From: Bacteroidota bacterium
GTDB lineage: Bacteria > Bacteroidota > Bacteroidia > Chitinophagales > Chitinophagaceae
DNA: 7,524 nucleotides
NCBI GenBank assembly: GCA_947461015.1
Contig: CANHIR010000089.1
Location: 1 to 7,524, forward strand
Direction of reading: 5' to 3'
In this document: positions 1 through 7,339 of the stretch, piece after piece
Layout of the letters: every line of letters starts with the position of its first letter
Position numbering within the stretch: position 1 is the stretch's first letter
Translations under genes and position numbers: made by a program
Notes under the pieces: generated by a model
Database searches by the model: none
Told to the model about the DNA's origin: nothing
What the model saw: only the letters and a program-made list of their open reading frames with translations

Positions 1-2152
1 AATGCAAGCAGCAGTGCCCAGTCATTTAAAAATAAGTAGCGAATCTATTTTTATATACAACGAGGAACAGGCAATTGATAGTCATACATTGAGTGATACG
101 GAATATATTATAAGCGAAGCTTTGCAAATAAAAAAAGAACTTAGCCTAATTGAAGTTCAAAAGTTATTGGATAAAAAATCTGTTTACCCAATAGATAATA
201 AGCTTATTCAAAAAGGAATTTGCTTTATTCAGGAAAACTTAAAAGATAAATACAAAACAAAACAAGAAACATATATACTGTTAGCACCCGAATATAAATC
301 TGAAGAAAAAATTGAACAGCTACTAAATGAATGGACAAAAGCGCCAAAACAACTGGCACTACTGCTCTCTTTTTTACACTTTGAAAAAACCGAGGGAGAA
401 GTAAGTCAAAAATCAGTGCTAGAAAAATCGGGGGCTAGCCATGCGCAACTAAAGGCGTTAATTGACAAAGGAATTCTAATTGCTGAGAAGCGAAAAATAG
501 ACCGTTTAAAAAAGGATGGAGTCTTAGATGAACAAGCACTTCACAAATTATCAGCATTACAACAAGCTGCCTTAGATTCAATTAAGCAACAACTAACAAC
601 ACACCCGGTTCATTTATTACATGGTATTACAGGCAGTGGAAAGACACAGATATATGTGGCACTAATTAATGAATTCGTAAAAAAAGATCAACAAGCCTTG
701 TATATGCTTCCTGAAATTGCGTTGACGGCACAAATGATTCGCCGTTTAAAACAATATTTTGGAAATAGTATTGCTATTTATCATTCAAAATTTAACCCCA
801 ACGAAAGGGTTGAAATTTGGAATAAGGTAAAAACTGGTGAAATTAAAATTGTACTAGGAGCAAGATCGGCATTGTTCCTGCCCTATAAAAATTTATCACT
901 CATTATTGTAGACGAAGAACATGATGGATCCTATAAACAACAAGATCCAGCACCTCGATACCAAGCAAGAGATACGGCTATTTATTACGCAAATAAATTA
1001 AATGCAAAAGTTATACTAGGCTCAGCAACACCATCGGTTGAATCTTATTATAATGCGGAAAATAAAAAATATGGTTATACTCATTTAACGGAAAGATACA
1101 ACCTAGGGGCACTTCCAAGCATACAAATAATAGATACTAAAAAACAGCCTTCCGGAACCGCCATTTTAACTCCCCTATTATTGGCGGAGATTAAAAAAAC
1201 AATTGAACAACAAAAACAGGTTATACTATTTCAAAACAGAAGAGGCTATGCGGCCTATTTAATTTGTGAAACCTGTGGTTGGATTCCACATTGTACACAT
1301 TGTGATGTAACGCTTACCTATCATAAACAAAAAAATCTATTATCCTGTCATTATTGCGGTTCAACCTACCCAATTTTAAGTACTTGTCAGGCTTGCGGTA
1401 AACAACATTTCAAACAAAAAAGTTTTGGAACCGAACAAATAGAAGAAAAATTAAACCAAGCATTGCCTGGCGTAATTGTTGCGAGAATGGATTTTGACAA
1501 TGTGAAAGGTAAAAATGAACATGATCAATTAATTCAACAGTTTGAACAAAGACAAATAGATGTATTAGTAGGAACACAAATGGTAGTGAAAGGTTTAGAT
1601 TTTGAGAACGTAGACCTCGTTGGCATCGTGGATGCAGATAGTTTATTAAATTTTAATCAGTATCGCGTAAACGAAAGGGCTTTCCAAATGATGGAACAAG
1701 TAAGTGGTAGAGCAGGAAGAAAAAACAGCAACGGAAAAGTACTTATTCAAGTGAGCCAAATACAACATCCAATTGTACAGCTAGTTCAACAACATGACTA
1801 TCTTGGATTTTATAAGTTTGAAATACAAAACAGAAAACAATTTGCCTACCCTCCTTTTAGCAGGCTTTTAAGCATTCTTTTTAAACACAAGGAAAATAAT
1901 ATTGCGGAAGAAGCAGCAAATCATTATCTGCATTCACTTACCCCAGAAATTCAAAGAACTGTGCTTGGTCCAGCCCAACCATTGGTAAATAGGGTGCGCA
2001 ATAAATATATTTGGGAGCTTTGTGTAAAAATATCCACACAATCTGGTCAATTACAAATTGCCAAGAAACAATTACTTAGTTATATACAACTCATTCAAGT
2101 GCACCCAAGATATAAAACTGTTCAAATCATCATTGACGTGGATCCAAATTAG
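1..2152 (+). CDS. priA: PriA, primosomal replication restart helicase (5'-truncated by window edge)
   Basis: PriA is a 3'-to-5' superfamily 2 DNA helicase that recognises abandoned replication forks and reloads the replicative helicase. The visible 716 residues (numbered from the ATG at base 2) carry Walker A GITGSGKT (208-215), the Walker B DEEH box (304-307), GSATPS (340-345), QNRRGY (411-416), eight zinc-binding cysteines in four CxxC pairs (422/425, 431/434, 449/452, 462/465), GTQMVVKGLDF (524-534) and QVSGRAGR (566-573). The C-terminal domain follows, with AYPPFSRLL near 615 and GPAQPLVNR near 656. The ATG at base 2 is probably not the true start: the residues after it read like the end of the N-terminal DNA-binding domain (family pattern G-[ED]-V-M-x-A-x-[LV]-P), so about 100 residues should lie upstream. 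All helicase and zinc motifs are intact, so the gene looks functional. murB follows after 27 bases and is probably co-transcribed. Confidence 0.96.
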   Translation, partial: MQAAVPSHLKISSESIFIYNEEQAIDSHTLSDTEYIISEALQIKKELSLIEVQKLLDKKSVYPIDNKLIQKGICFIQENLKDKYKTKQETYILLAPEYKSEEKIEQLLNEWTKAPKQLALLLSFLHFEKTEGEVSQKSVLEKSGASHAQLKALIDKGILIAEKRKIDRLKKDGVLDEQALHKLSALQQAALDSIKQQLTTHPVHLLHGITGSGKTQIYVALINEFVKKDQQALYMLPEIALTAQMIRRLKQYFGNSIAIYHSKFNPNERVEIWNKVKTGEIKIVLGARSALFLPYKNLSLIIVDEEHDGSYKQQDPAPRYQARDTAIYYANKLNAKVILGSATPSVESYYNAENKKYGYTHLTERYNLGALPSIQIIDTKKQPSGTAILTPLLLAEIKKTIEQQKQVILFQNRRGYAAYLICETCGWIPHCTHCDVTLTYHKQKNLLSCHYCGSTYPILSTCQACGKQHFKQKSFGTEQIEEKLNQALPGVIVARMDFDNVKGKNEHDQLIQQFEQRQIDVLVGTQMVVKGLDFENVDLVGIVDADSLLNFNQYRVNERAFQMMEQVSGRAGRKNSNGKVLIQVSQIQHPIVQLVQQHDYLGFYKFEIQNRKQFAYPPFSRLLSILFKHKENNIAEEAANHYLHSLTPEIQRTVLGPAQPLVNRVRNKYIWELCVKISTQSGQLQIAKKQLLSYIQLIQVHPRYKTVQIIIDVDPN

Positions 2153-2179
2153 TAACACTTTTCTAAGATAAAATTTAAC

Positions 2180-3193
2180 ATGATCCTTGAACAAAATATA
2201 TCATTAAAGCCCTACCATTTTTTTAGCAGTGATGAAAAATCTAATTTTTTCACTACTATTCACCAATTAGATCAAGTTGAAAACATAGTTAATTGGTGCA
2301 AAGCAAATACCTTACCATTACTTATATTAGGAGCAGGATCAAATTTACTTTTCACAAAAAATTATATTGGCCTGGTAGCAAAGATGGAAATAATGGGAAT
2401 CAAAAAAATAAATGAATCCTCAAGTACCGTCTCCTTGGAAGTGGGTGCTGGAGAAAATTGGCACCATTTTGTTAGTTATTGTATTCAAAAAGGATGGGGC
2501 GGATTAGAAAACCTAAGTTTAATTCCAGGCTCGGTTGGTGCAAGTCCTATACAAAATATTGGCGCCTATGGTGCAGAAGTGCAAAGTTGTATTGAGCAAG
2601 TAAAAGTATACGATACGCTCACTAATCAATGGACTAACTTATTTAATGATGATTGTAAATTTAAATACCGAACAAGTATATTTAAACAACAACCCGATAG
2701 ATTCATTATTACCCATGTTCAATTTAAATTGCATAAACAGCCACTCCTAAAAACAGACCATGGAGCCATTAGAGAAGTGCTACATGTAAAAGGAATTAAA
2801 AATCCAAGTCTAGAAAATATTGCAGCAGCTGTAACTCAAATACGAATAGACAAATTACCTGATCCCAAAATAATGGCGAATGCTGGTAGCTTTTTTAAAA
2901 ATCCAATTGTGCCAAAAGAAAAGTACTTGTTACTTGAACAAAAATTTCCCAATATCATAGCACATCCCATATCTGATACTAGCTACAAAATTTCAGCTGC
3001 TTGGCTTATTGAAGCCTGCGGCTGGAAAGGTCTTAGAAAAGGGAATGTGGGTTGTTATGAAAAACATGCATTGGTAATTGTTAGCTATGGAATAAAAACA
3101 GGTATGGAAGTATATGATTTTTCGGAAGCAATCATTTCGGATATTCAAACAAAATTCAATTTAATACTTGAAAGGGAAGTAGCTATTTACTAG
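2180..3193 (+). CDS. murB: UDP-N-acetylenolpyruvoylglucosamine reductase MurB
   Basis: MurB is a cytoplasmic FAD enzyme that uses NADPH to reduce UDP-GlcNAc-enolpyruvate to UDP-N-acetylmuramate, the second committed step of peptidoglycan synthesis. The 337 residues fit the E. coli-like type I form. Visible motifs are the FAD-binding LGAGSNLLF (50-58), GGLENLSLIPGSVGASPIQN (107-126) followed by IGAYGAEV, YRTS (163-166) with the substrate-binding arginine at 164, AGSFFKNP (235-242) with the proton-donating serine at 237, KISAAWLIEACG (270-281), and a C-terminal LEREV whose glutamate at 333 probably matches the catalytic E325 of E. coli. The usual N-terminal NTFGID motif is replaced by HFFSSD (13-18), which is odd for this family. 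The ATG at 2180 gives the expected N-terminus (EQNISLKPY) and has no Shine-Dalgarno sequence, as usual in Bacteroidota. The gene lies 27 bases after priA and ends at the terminator region. Confidence 0.95.
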   Translation: MILEQNISLKPYHFFSSDEKSNFFTTIHQLDQVENIVNWCKANTLPLLILGAGSNLLFTKNYIGLVAKMEIMGIKKINESSSTVSLEVGAGENWHHFVSYCIQKGWGGLENLSLIPGSVGASPIQNIGAYGAEVQSCIEQVKVYDTLTNQWTNLFNDDCKFKYRTSIFKQQPDRFIITHVQFKLHKQPLLKTDHGAIREVLHVKGIKNPSLENIAAAVTQIRIDKLPDPKIMANAGSFFKNPIVPKEKYLLLEQKFPNIIAHPISDTSYKISAAWLIEACGWKGLRKGNVGCYEKHALVIVSYGIKTGMEVYDFSEAIISDIQTKFNLILEREVAIY

Positions 3194-3215
3194 GGTACTA
3201 ATAATAAATAGCTAC
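3179..3215. repeat. Perfect 11-bp inverted repeat around the murB stop codon
   Basis: GTAGCTATTTA (3179-3189) is the exact reverse complement of TAAATAGCTAC (3205-3215), with a 15-base loop holding the murB stop codon. It can form a hairpin in either transcript. No long T run follows directly on the plus strand (CCCCTTTAATAA), so it is a weaker terminator candidate than the adjacent hairpin; it may protect the murB mRNA 3' end or help termination. The pairing is read directly; the role is inferred. Confidence 0.6.
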
Positions 3216-3219
3216 CCCT

Positions 3220-3259
3220 TTAATAAACAAGGACCTCATTTGAGGCCCTTGTTTATTAA
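3220..3259. terminator. Bidirectional intrinsic terminator between murB and the ompA-family gene
   Basis: TTAATAAACAAGG (3220-3232) pairs perfectly with CCTTGTTTATTAA (3247-3259). After one A-C mismatch, CCTC (3234-3237) pairs with GAGG (3242-3245) around an ATTT loop. The outer stem is A-rich on its 5' arm and T-rich on its 3' arm when read on either strand, and the plus strand continues into T-rich sequence. It sits between two convergent genes, 26 bases after the murB stop and 23 bases beyond the stop of the opposing gene, exactly where a shared terminator is expected. Confidence 0.85.
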
Positions 3260-3282
3260 TTATATTTTAATGCTTTTCTATT

Positions 3283-4572
3283 TTAATACTTCGCATTTAA
3301 ATCTGTTCTTCTATTTTCTGCCCTTCCTTTTACTGTTTTATTGGTTGCAATTGGATTTGAATCTGCTACACCTTGCTTTATTAATCGCTTGCCATCAATC
3401 CCTTTCTTAACTAAATAAGCAAATACAACAGCAGCTCTTTTTTCAGATAATTTTTGATTGAATGATTTTGATCCAGTGTTGTCTGTATTACCAACAATTT
3501 CTAAACCGATATTTGGGTATTTATTCAGTTCTAGGATCGCAAGATCAAGTTTAGCTAATTTGTTTTTTGCTAATGCAACTTTGCCAATTGAAAATTTAAA
3601 ATTAGCTGCAATCTCATTTAATAGTGGTTGAATGTCTGCACAACCGTTGTTGGCAGCAATGCCTGGCTCAGTAGGACATTTGTCTTCTTCGTCATTTACG
3701 CCATCCTTATCTGTATCCGGTATTGGGCAACCAGCATATCTAGTTAATCCCGCAACAGTAGGACATTTATCTTCTTCATCATTTACCCCATCCTTATCTG
3801 TATCTGGTATTGGACAACCATTGTATTTAACAGTTCCAGCAACTGAAGGACACTTATCTTGCTCATCATTAACACCATCCTTATCCGTATCTGGGATAGG
3901 ACAACCGTCGTATTTAGCGACCCCTGCAATCGTAGGACATTTATCCAAACTATCTATCACCCCATCATTGTCACCATCCACTTGAATAGGCGCTGGAGGA
4001 AGTACAATTGGCTTTCTGTCTTTTCCCTTTAGAGGTAAAGAATAACTTATTGAATAACTATTGTGTTTTTTAGTCAAATAAGATACCTCAGCATTATGTG
4101 TTGCTTGAATAAATATATAAGAACCATAATTTGCTTTAATTTGAAGACCTGCGCCCATTGGAGCATAAGCGGTATAATAGTTTAATCTATCAATACCTAC
4201 ACCAATACCTGCGGTAACATAAGGTACTACTGGATGCTCATCCGTTAACAATTTATAGTTCAAATTGAAATCCAATGACACATAATCTTTAATCGTATAG
4301 GCATTAGGCACTTTTAATGAAGTATAATAAGGGTACCTAAACGTTGACAACTCAACGTTAGCGATAAAATCTACTTTCTTAGTCCAACCTTGTATATATT
4401 GGAAACCATAATTCGCTGCCGACTTCGTAAGCCCATTTGTATTATTGGTTTTCTTAAAATCATACATACCCAATCTCAAAGCAATTGAGGCCGGTTTTAC
4501 GGTTGCTGTATCCTGTGCAATAACATTTGCTGAAAAAGCCAATGCAATGAACAAGTAAATTATTTTTTTCAT
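3283..4572 (-). CDS. OmpA-family outer membrane protein with TSP3 calcium-binding repeats
   Basis: This is a 429-residue envelope protein predicted to sit in the outer membrane and bind peptidoglycan. Residues 1-20 are a signal peptide ending in NVIAQ, with likely cleavage before DTATVK. Residues of about 25-180 look like a beta-barrel, rich in alternating aromatic and polar residues. A proline-rich linker (188-198) leads to four 29-residue thrombospondin type 3 repeats (199-314), each with a calcium-type DxDxDGxxD loop and two cysteines. The C-terminal OmpA/MotB domain (about 317-429) has GNTDNTG (361-367) and LSEKRA (375-380). D364 and R379 have the 15-residue spacing of the diaminopimelate-binding pair D271/R286 known from OmpA. 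The usual GHTD reads GNTD here. The gene lies 76 bases after the DUF952 gene and may have its own promoter. The domain assignment is firm; the specific physiological role is unknown. Confidence 0.93.
   Translation of the reverse strand: MKKIIYLFIALAFSANVIAQDTATVKPASIALRLGMYDFKKTNNTNGLTKSAANYGFQYIQGWTKKVDFIANVELSTFRYPYYTSLKVPNAYTIKDYVSLDFNLNYKLLTDEHPVVPYVTAGIGVGIDRLNYYTAYAPMGAGLQIKANYGSYIFIQATHNAEVSYLTKKHNSYSISYSLPLKGKDRKPIVLPPAPIQVDGDNDGVIDSLDKCPTIAGVAKYDGCPIPDTDKDGVNDEQDKCPSVAGTVKYNGCPIPDTDKDGVNDEEDKCPTVAGLTRYAGCPIPDTDKDGVNDEEDKCPTEPGIAANNGCADIQPLLNEIAANFKFSIGKVALAKNKLAKLDLAILELNKYPNIGLEIVGNTDNTGSKSFNQKLSEKRAAVVFAYLVKKGIDGKRLIKQGVADSNPIATNKTVKGRAENRRTDLNAKY
3631..3978 (-). repeat. Four tandem 87-bp units encoding TSP3 repeats
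   Basis: Four in-frame units of 87 bp (3892-3978, 3805-3891, 3718-3804, 3631-3717) encode 29 residues each. The first begins DGDNDGVID and the other three DTDKDGVND; each contains DKCP and, except at the end of the last, GCPIP. Conservation extends to the DNA: the segment around CCATCCTTATC is nearly the same in the last three units. The first and last units have diverged most, as expected at the edges of an array that grew by internal duplication. Confidence 0.9.
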
Positions 4573-4648
4573 AAGATATTTGAAATTTTTATAATGTAAA
4601 ATTAAGGTTAATTATTGATAATTTGAATTTAAAAAATTACAATCAGGT

Positions 4649-4957
4649 TCATTGTATTTCAATCACTTCCACAACACTATCAATATTAAGTGTTCCATAA
4701 ATATGCGGAAACAACTCGTCTAAATCAACTGCCAATTCAAATAATACTGGCCTGTTAACTTTTGCTTTTTCAATTTTCAATTTAACCAATCCAGTTTGTC
4801 CTTTATAGAATCTATCCAAAACACCTGAAACTTGTCTTTCAATTGAACAGTGAATAAACCCTTCGGCATCATAGCCAGCAGGCTTGTATTCGCCATTTAT
4901 TTTTGCTTGCTCCCACTCTTTATTAGAAGTCACATGATATATAAATTCGCTTTCCAT
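4649..4957 (-). CDS. DUF952 family small cytoplasmic protein
   Basis: This 102-residue protein has no signal peptide or membrane segment. It matches the DUF952 pattern: IYHVT (6-10) followed by W15, GFIHCS (33-38), a central FELA with E74, and FPHIYG (83-88) near the C-terminus. The length is typical and the gene looks intact. The biochemical function of the family is not established. From memory, it has been linked by fold to ADP-ribosyltransferase-like proteins; the conserved H8, the H36/S38 pair and E74 could then be active-site residues, but that is inference. The ATG at 4955-4957 places the conserved IYHVT at the usual N-terminal position. It lies 25 bases after aroC and 76 before the OmpA-family gene on the same strand, so it is probably the last gene of the aro transcript or an early part of the one that includes ompA. 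Confidence 0.85.
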   Translation of the reverse strand: MESEFIYHVTSNKEWEQAKINGEYKPAGYDAEGFIHCSIERQVSGVLDRFYKGQTGLVKLKIEKAKVNRPVLFELAVDLDELFPHIYGTLNIDSVVEVIEIQ

Positions 4958-4982
4958 TTTTTAGTTTTTTTTAATTACGCTT

Positions 4983-5978
4983 TTATTTTAAAATTCTTGG
5001 TATTTTTTGTTCTAATAACATTAAATCCGCAAGTACGATAGCAGTTACTGCTTCCAAGACCACAGGTACCCTTAATGCAATACATAAATCGTGTCTTCCT
5101 TTTACTGAAAAAACCTCCTTTTCATTGGTTTCCCAATTCCAAGTAGTTTGATTTTTTGGTGTTGAAGAAGTTGGCTTTACTGCAATTCTAAATACGAAGT
5201 CATTGCCATTGGTATAACCCCCTACAACCCCACCTGCGTGGTTTGTTGTAGTTTTTCCACTTGCATTTTCAATTGCGTCATTATGATCCACCCCAAACAT
5301 AGCTGCTGCAGCAAAACCAGTTCCAAATTCAATGCCTCTAATGGCAGGAATTGAAAATACAGCATGGCTAATTAAGGATTCTACTGAATCAAAGAAATGT
5401 TCTCCTAAACCAATAGGCAATCCCTTCACCACACATTCCACAATGCCGCCTACGCTGTCTTTTTGATCTATTGCTTTTTGTATTCCTTTTTCAACATCCG
5501 CTTCACCACCAATACTTACTATATGAGATTCTACTTTAATGTCTTTTAATAATTTTTTTGCAATCACACCAGCACCCACTAAAGCAGCCGTTAACCTTCC
5601 GCTAAAATGCCCACCTCCTCTATAATCCTCAAAGCCACCAAATTTATGATGTGCCGTGAAATCGGAATGTCCTGGTCTTGGAACTGCTCTTTGTTTTTCA
5701 TAATCCCCACTACGCGTATTGTTGTTTTCAAATAACATGGTGATAGGAGCACCTGTAGTGATATCATTAAATAAACCCGACTTAAAAATAGGTATATCAT
5801 CCTCCTGCCTTGGTGTGGTCCCTTTTTGCTTTCCTCCTTTTCGTCGCTCCATATCGGTCACAAAATGGGCTTGCAATAAATTTAATCCCGCTGGACATCC
5901 ATCTATTACAATGCCAACACAAGCCCCATGTGACTCGCCTAAAATTTGTACTTTAAATAAGGTTCCAAAACTATTCAT
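4983..5978 (-). CDS. aroC: Chorismate synthase AroC
   Basis: AroC converts 5-enolpyruvylshikimate 3-phosphate (EPSP) to chorismate, the last shikimate step, using reduced FMN that is not consumed overall. The 331 residues show GESHG (14-18) with the conserved histidine at 17, ERRKGG (44-49), RPGHSD (101-106) with the second conserved histidine at 104, YRGGGHFSGR (119-128), TNHAGG (245-250), KPT (268-270) and GRHDLC (294-299) with the catalytic-region aspartate at 297. Two signatures deviate from the commonest forms: RGGGHFSGR in place of RGGGRSSAR, and RHDLC in place of RHDPC. The protein is slightly shorter than the usual 350-360 residues, with the C-terminus ending soon after the last helix. 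The start gives the standard MNSFGTLF N-terminus. aroA ends 52 bases upstream, so co-transcription is likely. Confidence 0.96.
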   Translation of the reverse strand: MNSFGTLFKVQILGESHGACVGIVIDGCPAGLNLLQAHFVTDMERRKGGKQKGTTPRQEDDIPIFKSGLFNDITTGAPITMLFENNNTRSGDYEKQRAVPRPGHSDFTAHHKFGGFEDYRGGGHFSGRLTAALVGAGVIAKKLLKDIKVESHIVSIGGEADVEKGIQKAIDQKDSVGGIVECVVKGLPIGLGEHFFDSVESLISHAVFSIPAIRGIEFGTGFAAAAMFGVDHNDAIENASGKTTTNHAGGVVGGYTNGNDFVFRIAVKPTSSTPKNQTTWNWETNEKEVFSVKGRHDLCIALRVPVVLEAVTAIVLADLMLLEQKIPRILK

Positions 5979-6030
5979 GATAAACTTAATATTACAAGTT
6001 AAGAATTTAATTGATTCTTTACAAAACCCA

Positions 6031-7338
6031 CTATTCTAGGGTCACTTTTGCACCTAATTCCGCCATATGTTCGAAAAAGTTGGTGTAAGACTTATTAATT
6101 GCCTCTGCAGCTGTAATCACAACTGGTCCGCTTGCCTTTAATGCTACCACGCCACAAGCCATCGCAATTCTATGATCATGTTGAGAAAACACTGTAGCCC
6201 CTTTTATTTCACCACCGCCATGTATTTTCATTATATCTCCTTCTAAATCTATTTGTATACCTAGTTTCGCAAACTCGGTTTGCAAGGTTAATCCTCGGTC
6301 ACTTTCTTTATGTGCCAAACGACTCACGCCGCTAATTTCTGACACTCCCATACAAACAGAAGCAAGCGCTACAAGTGGAGGGAATAAATCTGGACAATCG
6401 GTTGCATCAAATTCAAAAGGACTTAACGTATTGCCATTTTCAGATCCAATTTTAATTCCATCTTCATCTATCGCTATAGAAACATTAGCACTTTGCAATG
6501 CTTGTATTACTTCTCTGTCGGCTTGTGTAGATTCCATTTGCAAGCCCTTTACTTTAATAGGTCCCGCAATGGCACCTGCTACTAATAAAAAAGCAGCTCC
6601 ACTCCAATCACCTTCTACTGTATATTCAATTACTTCTTTTAAAGGTTCGTGAGGTAAAAATTCAAACTGCTCGTAATTAGTATGTGTGACATTCCAACCA
6701 AAAGCATTCAATACCGCTAAGGTTAAATCAATATAGGGTTTGCTCTTTAAATCCAACACATTAATGACCGCACCCTCCGCATCACTTGCTGCATAAGCCA
6801 TTAGCAGCCCTGTTAAAAATTGTGAACTTAAAGAACCGTCTACCGTAATGTTTGCGGGCGCTTTTAATGGTCCTTGAATTTGAATGGGCAAAAATCCATT
6901 TTGAGAATGGATGGTTACACCTAATGCAGGGAATATTTTATCAAAAAAATGCATAGGGCGTTTTACTAAACTGCCCTTTCCATTAATAGTGATGGATTGA
7001 CTACTTAAAGCAGCAATGGGGGTGAACATCCTAATGCCTAATCCGCTTTCACCGCAATTCATTTCAGGCCCAATAGGCTGTACTCCTTTAGAAATTACTT
7101 TAATGGATTCAACAATGTTTGCTCCATTATCATTCATTGCCTTTTTAATTTCAACCTGCGCGCCTAATTTTTGTATTACATCTAGCGCCGCTAAATCATC
7201 ATTAGAATGTCCTGGATTTGAAATAATGGTTTGACCCACATGCAATAAGGCAGCTGCACATGCTCTTTGCATACTACTTTTGCTTGCAGGTGCAACTTGA
7301 GCACCGTTTAATTTTCCAGGATAAACCGTAGCAATCAT
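6031..7338 (-). CDS. aroA: 3-phosphoshikimate 1-carboxyvinyltransferase (EPSP synthase) AroA
   Basis: AroA transfers the enolpyruvyl group of phosphoenolpyruvate (PEP) to shikimate 3-phosphate, the sixth shikimate step and the target of glyphosate. The 435 residues fit the family. Substrate-binding sites visible are APASKSSMQR (16-25) with K20 and R25, SSQFLTGLLMA (171-181), KPYIDLTL (200-207), EGDWSGAAF (242-250), CPD (315-317) with the catalytic-type D317, KESDR (344-348), DHR (388-390), and the lysine of NKSY at 416. The PEP-site loop reads NCGESGLGIRMF (94-105), whereas E. coli has NAGTAMRPL, so the threonine and proline at E. coli positions 97 and 101 align with leucine and methionine. 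The ATG lies one base after the aroB stop (TAATATG), which suggests translational coupling. The start is supported by that coupling and by the typical distance to the K20 motif. All other key residues are kept, so the enzyme is probably active. Confidence 0.96.
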   Translation of the reverse strand: MIATVYPGKLNGAQVAPASKSSMQRACAAALLHVGQTIISNPGHSNDDLAALDVIQKLGAQVEIKKAMNDNGANIVESIKVISKGVQPIGPEMNCGESGLGIRMFTPIAALSSQSITINGKGSLVKRPMHFFDKIFPALGVTIHSQNGFLPIQIQGPLKAPANITVDGSLSSQFLTGLLMAYAASDAEGAVINVLDLKSKPYIDLTLAVLNAFGWNVTHTNYEQFEFLPHEPLKEVIEYTVEGDWSGAAFLLVAGAIAGPIKVKGLQMESTQADREVIQALQSANVSIAIDEDGIKIGSENGNTLSPFEFDATDCPDLFPPLVALASVCMGVSEISGVSRLAHKESDRGLTLQTEFAKLGIQIDLEGDIMKIHGGGEIKGATVFSQHDHRIAMACGVVALKASGPVVITAAEAINKSYTNFFEHMAELGAKVTLE

Positions 7339-7339
7339 A

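Noticed and set aside
3632..3985. 117-residue open frame on the plus strand with repeated GHLSSSSFTPSLSVSGIG-like units
   Set aside because: It lies exactly opposite the TSP3 repeats of the OmpA-family gene; its repetitiveness mirrors that array and it has no family resemblance or initiation context.
4597..4604. Minus-strand TAATTTTA as a -7 box for the OmpA-family gene
   Set aside because: It misses the final G of TAnnTTTG, has no TTTG box at the right distance, and such matches are common in sequence this AT-rich.
4850..5041. 63-residue hydrophobic open frame on the plus strand
   Set aside because: It overlaps the start of the DUF952 gene and the end of aroC on the opposite strand; the hydrophobic look comes from AT-rich antisense sequence.
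6001..6019. AAGAAT/ATTCTT inverted repeat between aroA and aroC as a terminator
   Set aside because: The stem has only six AT-rich pairs with no following T tract, and it lies between two genes that are probably co-transcribed.
5591..6039. Open frames on either strand overlapping the start of aroC
   Set aside because: They are alternative-frame shadows of a well-supported chorismate synthase and show no recognisable domain.
6431..7234. Two short plus-strand open frames inside aroA
   Set aside because: Both are antisense to conserved EPSP synthase coding sequence and have no supporting features.
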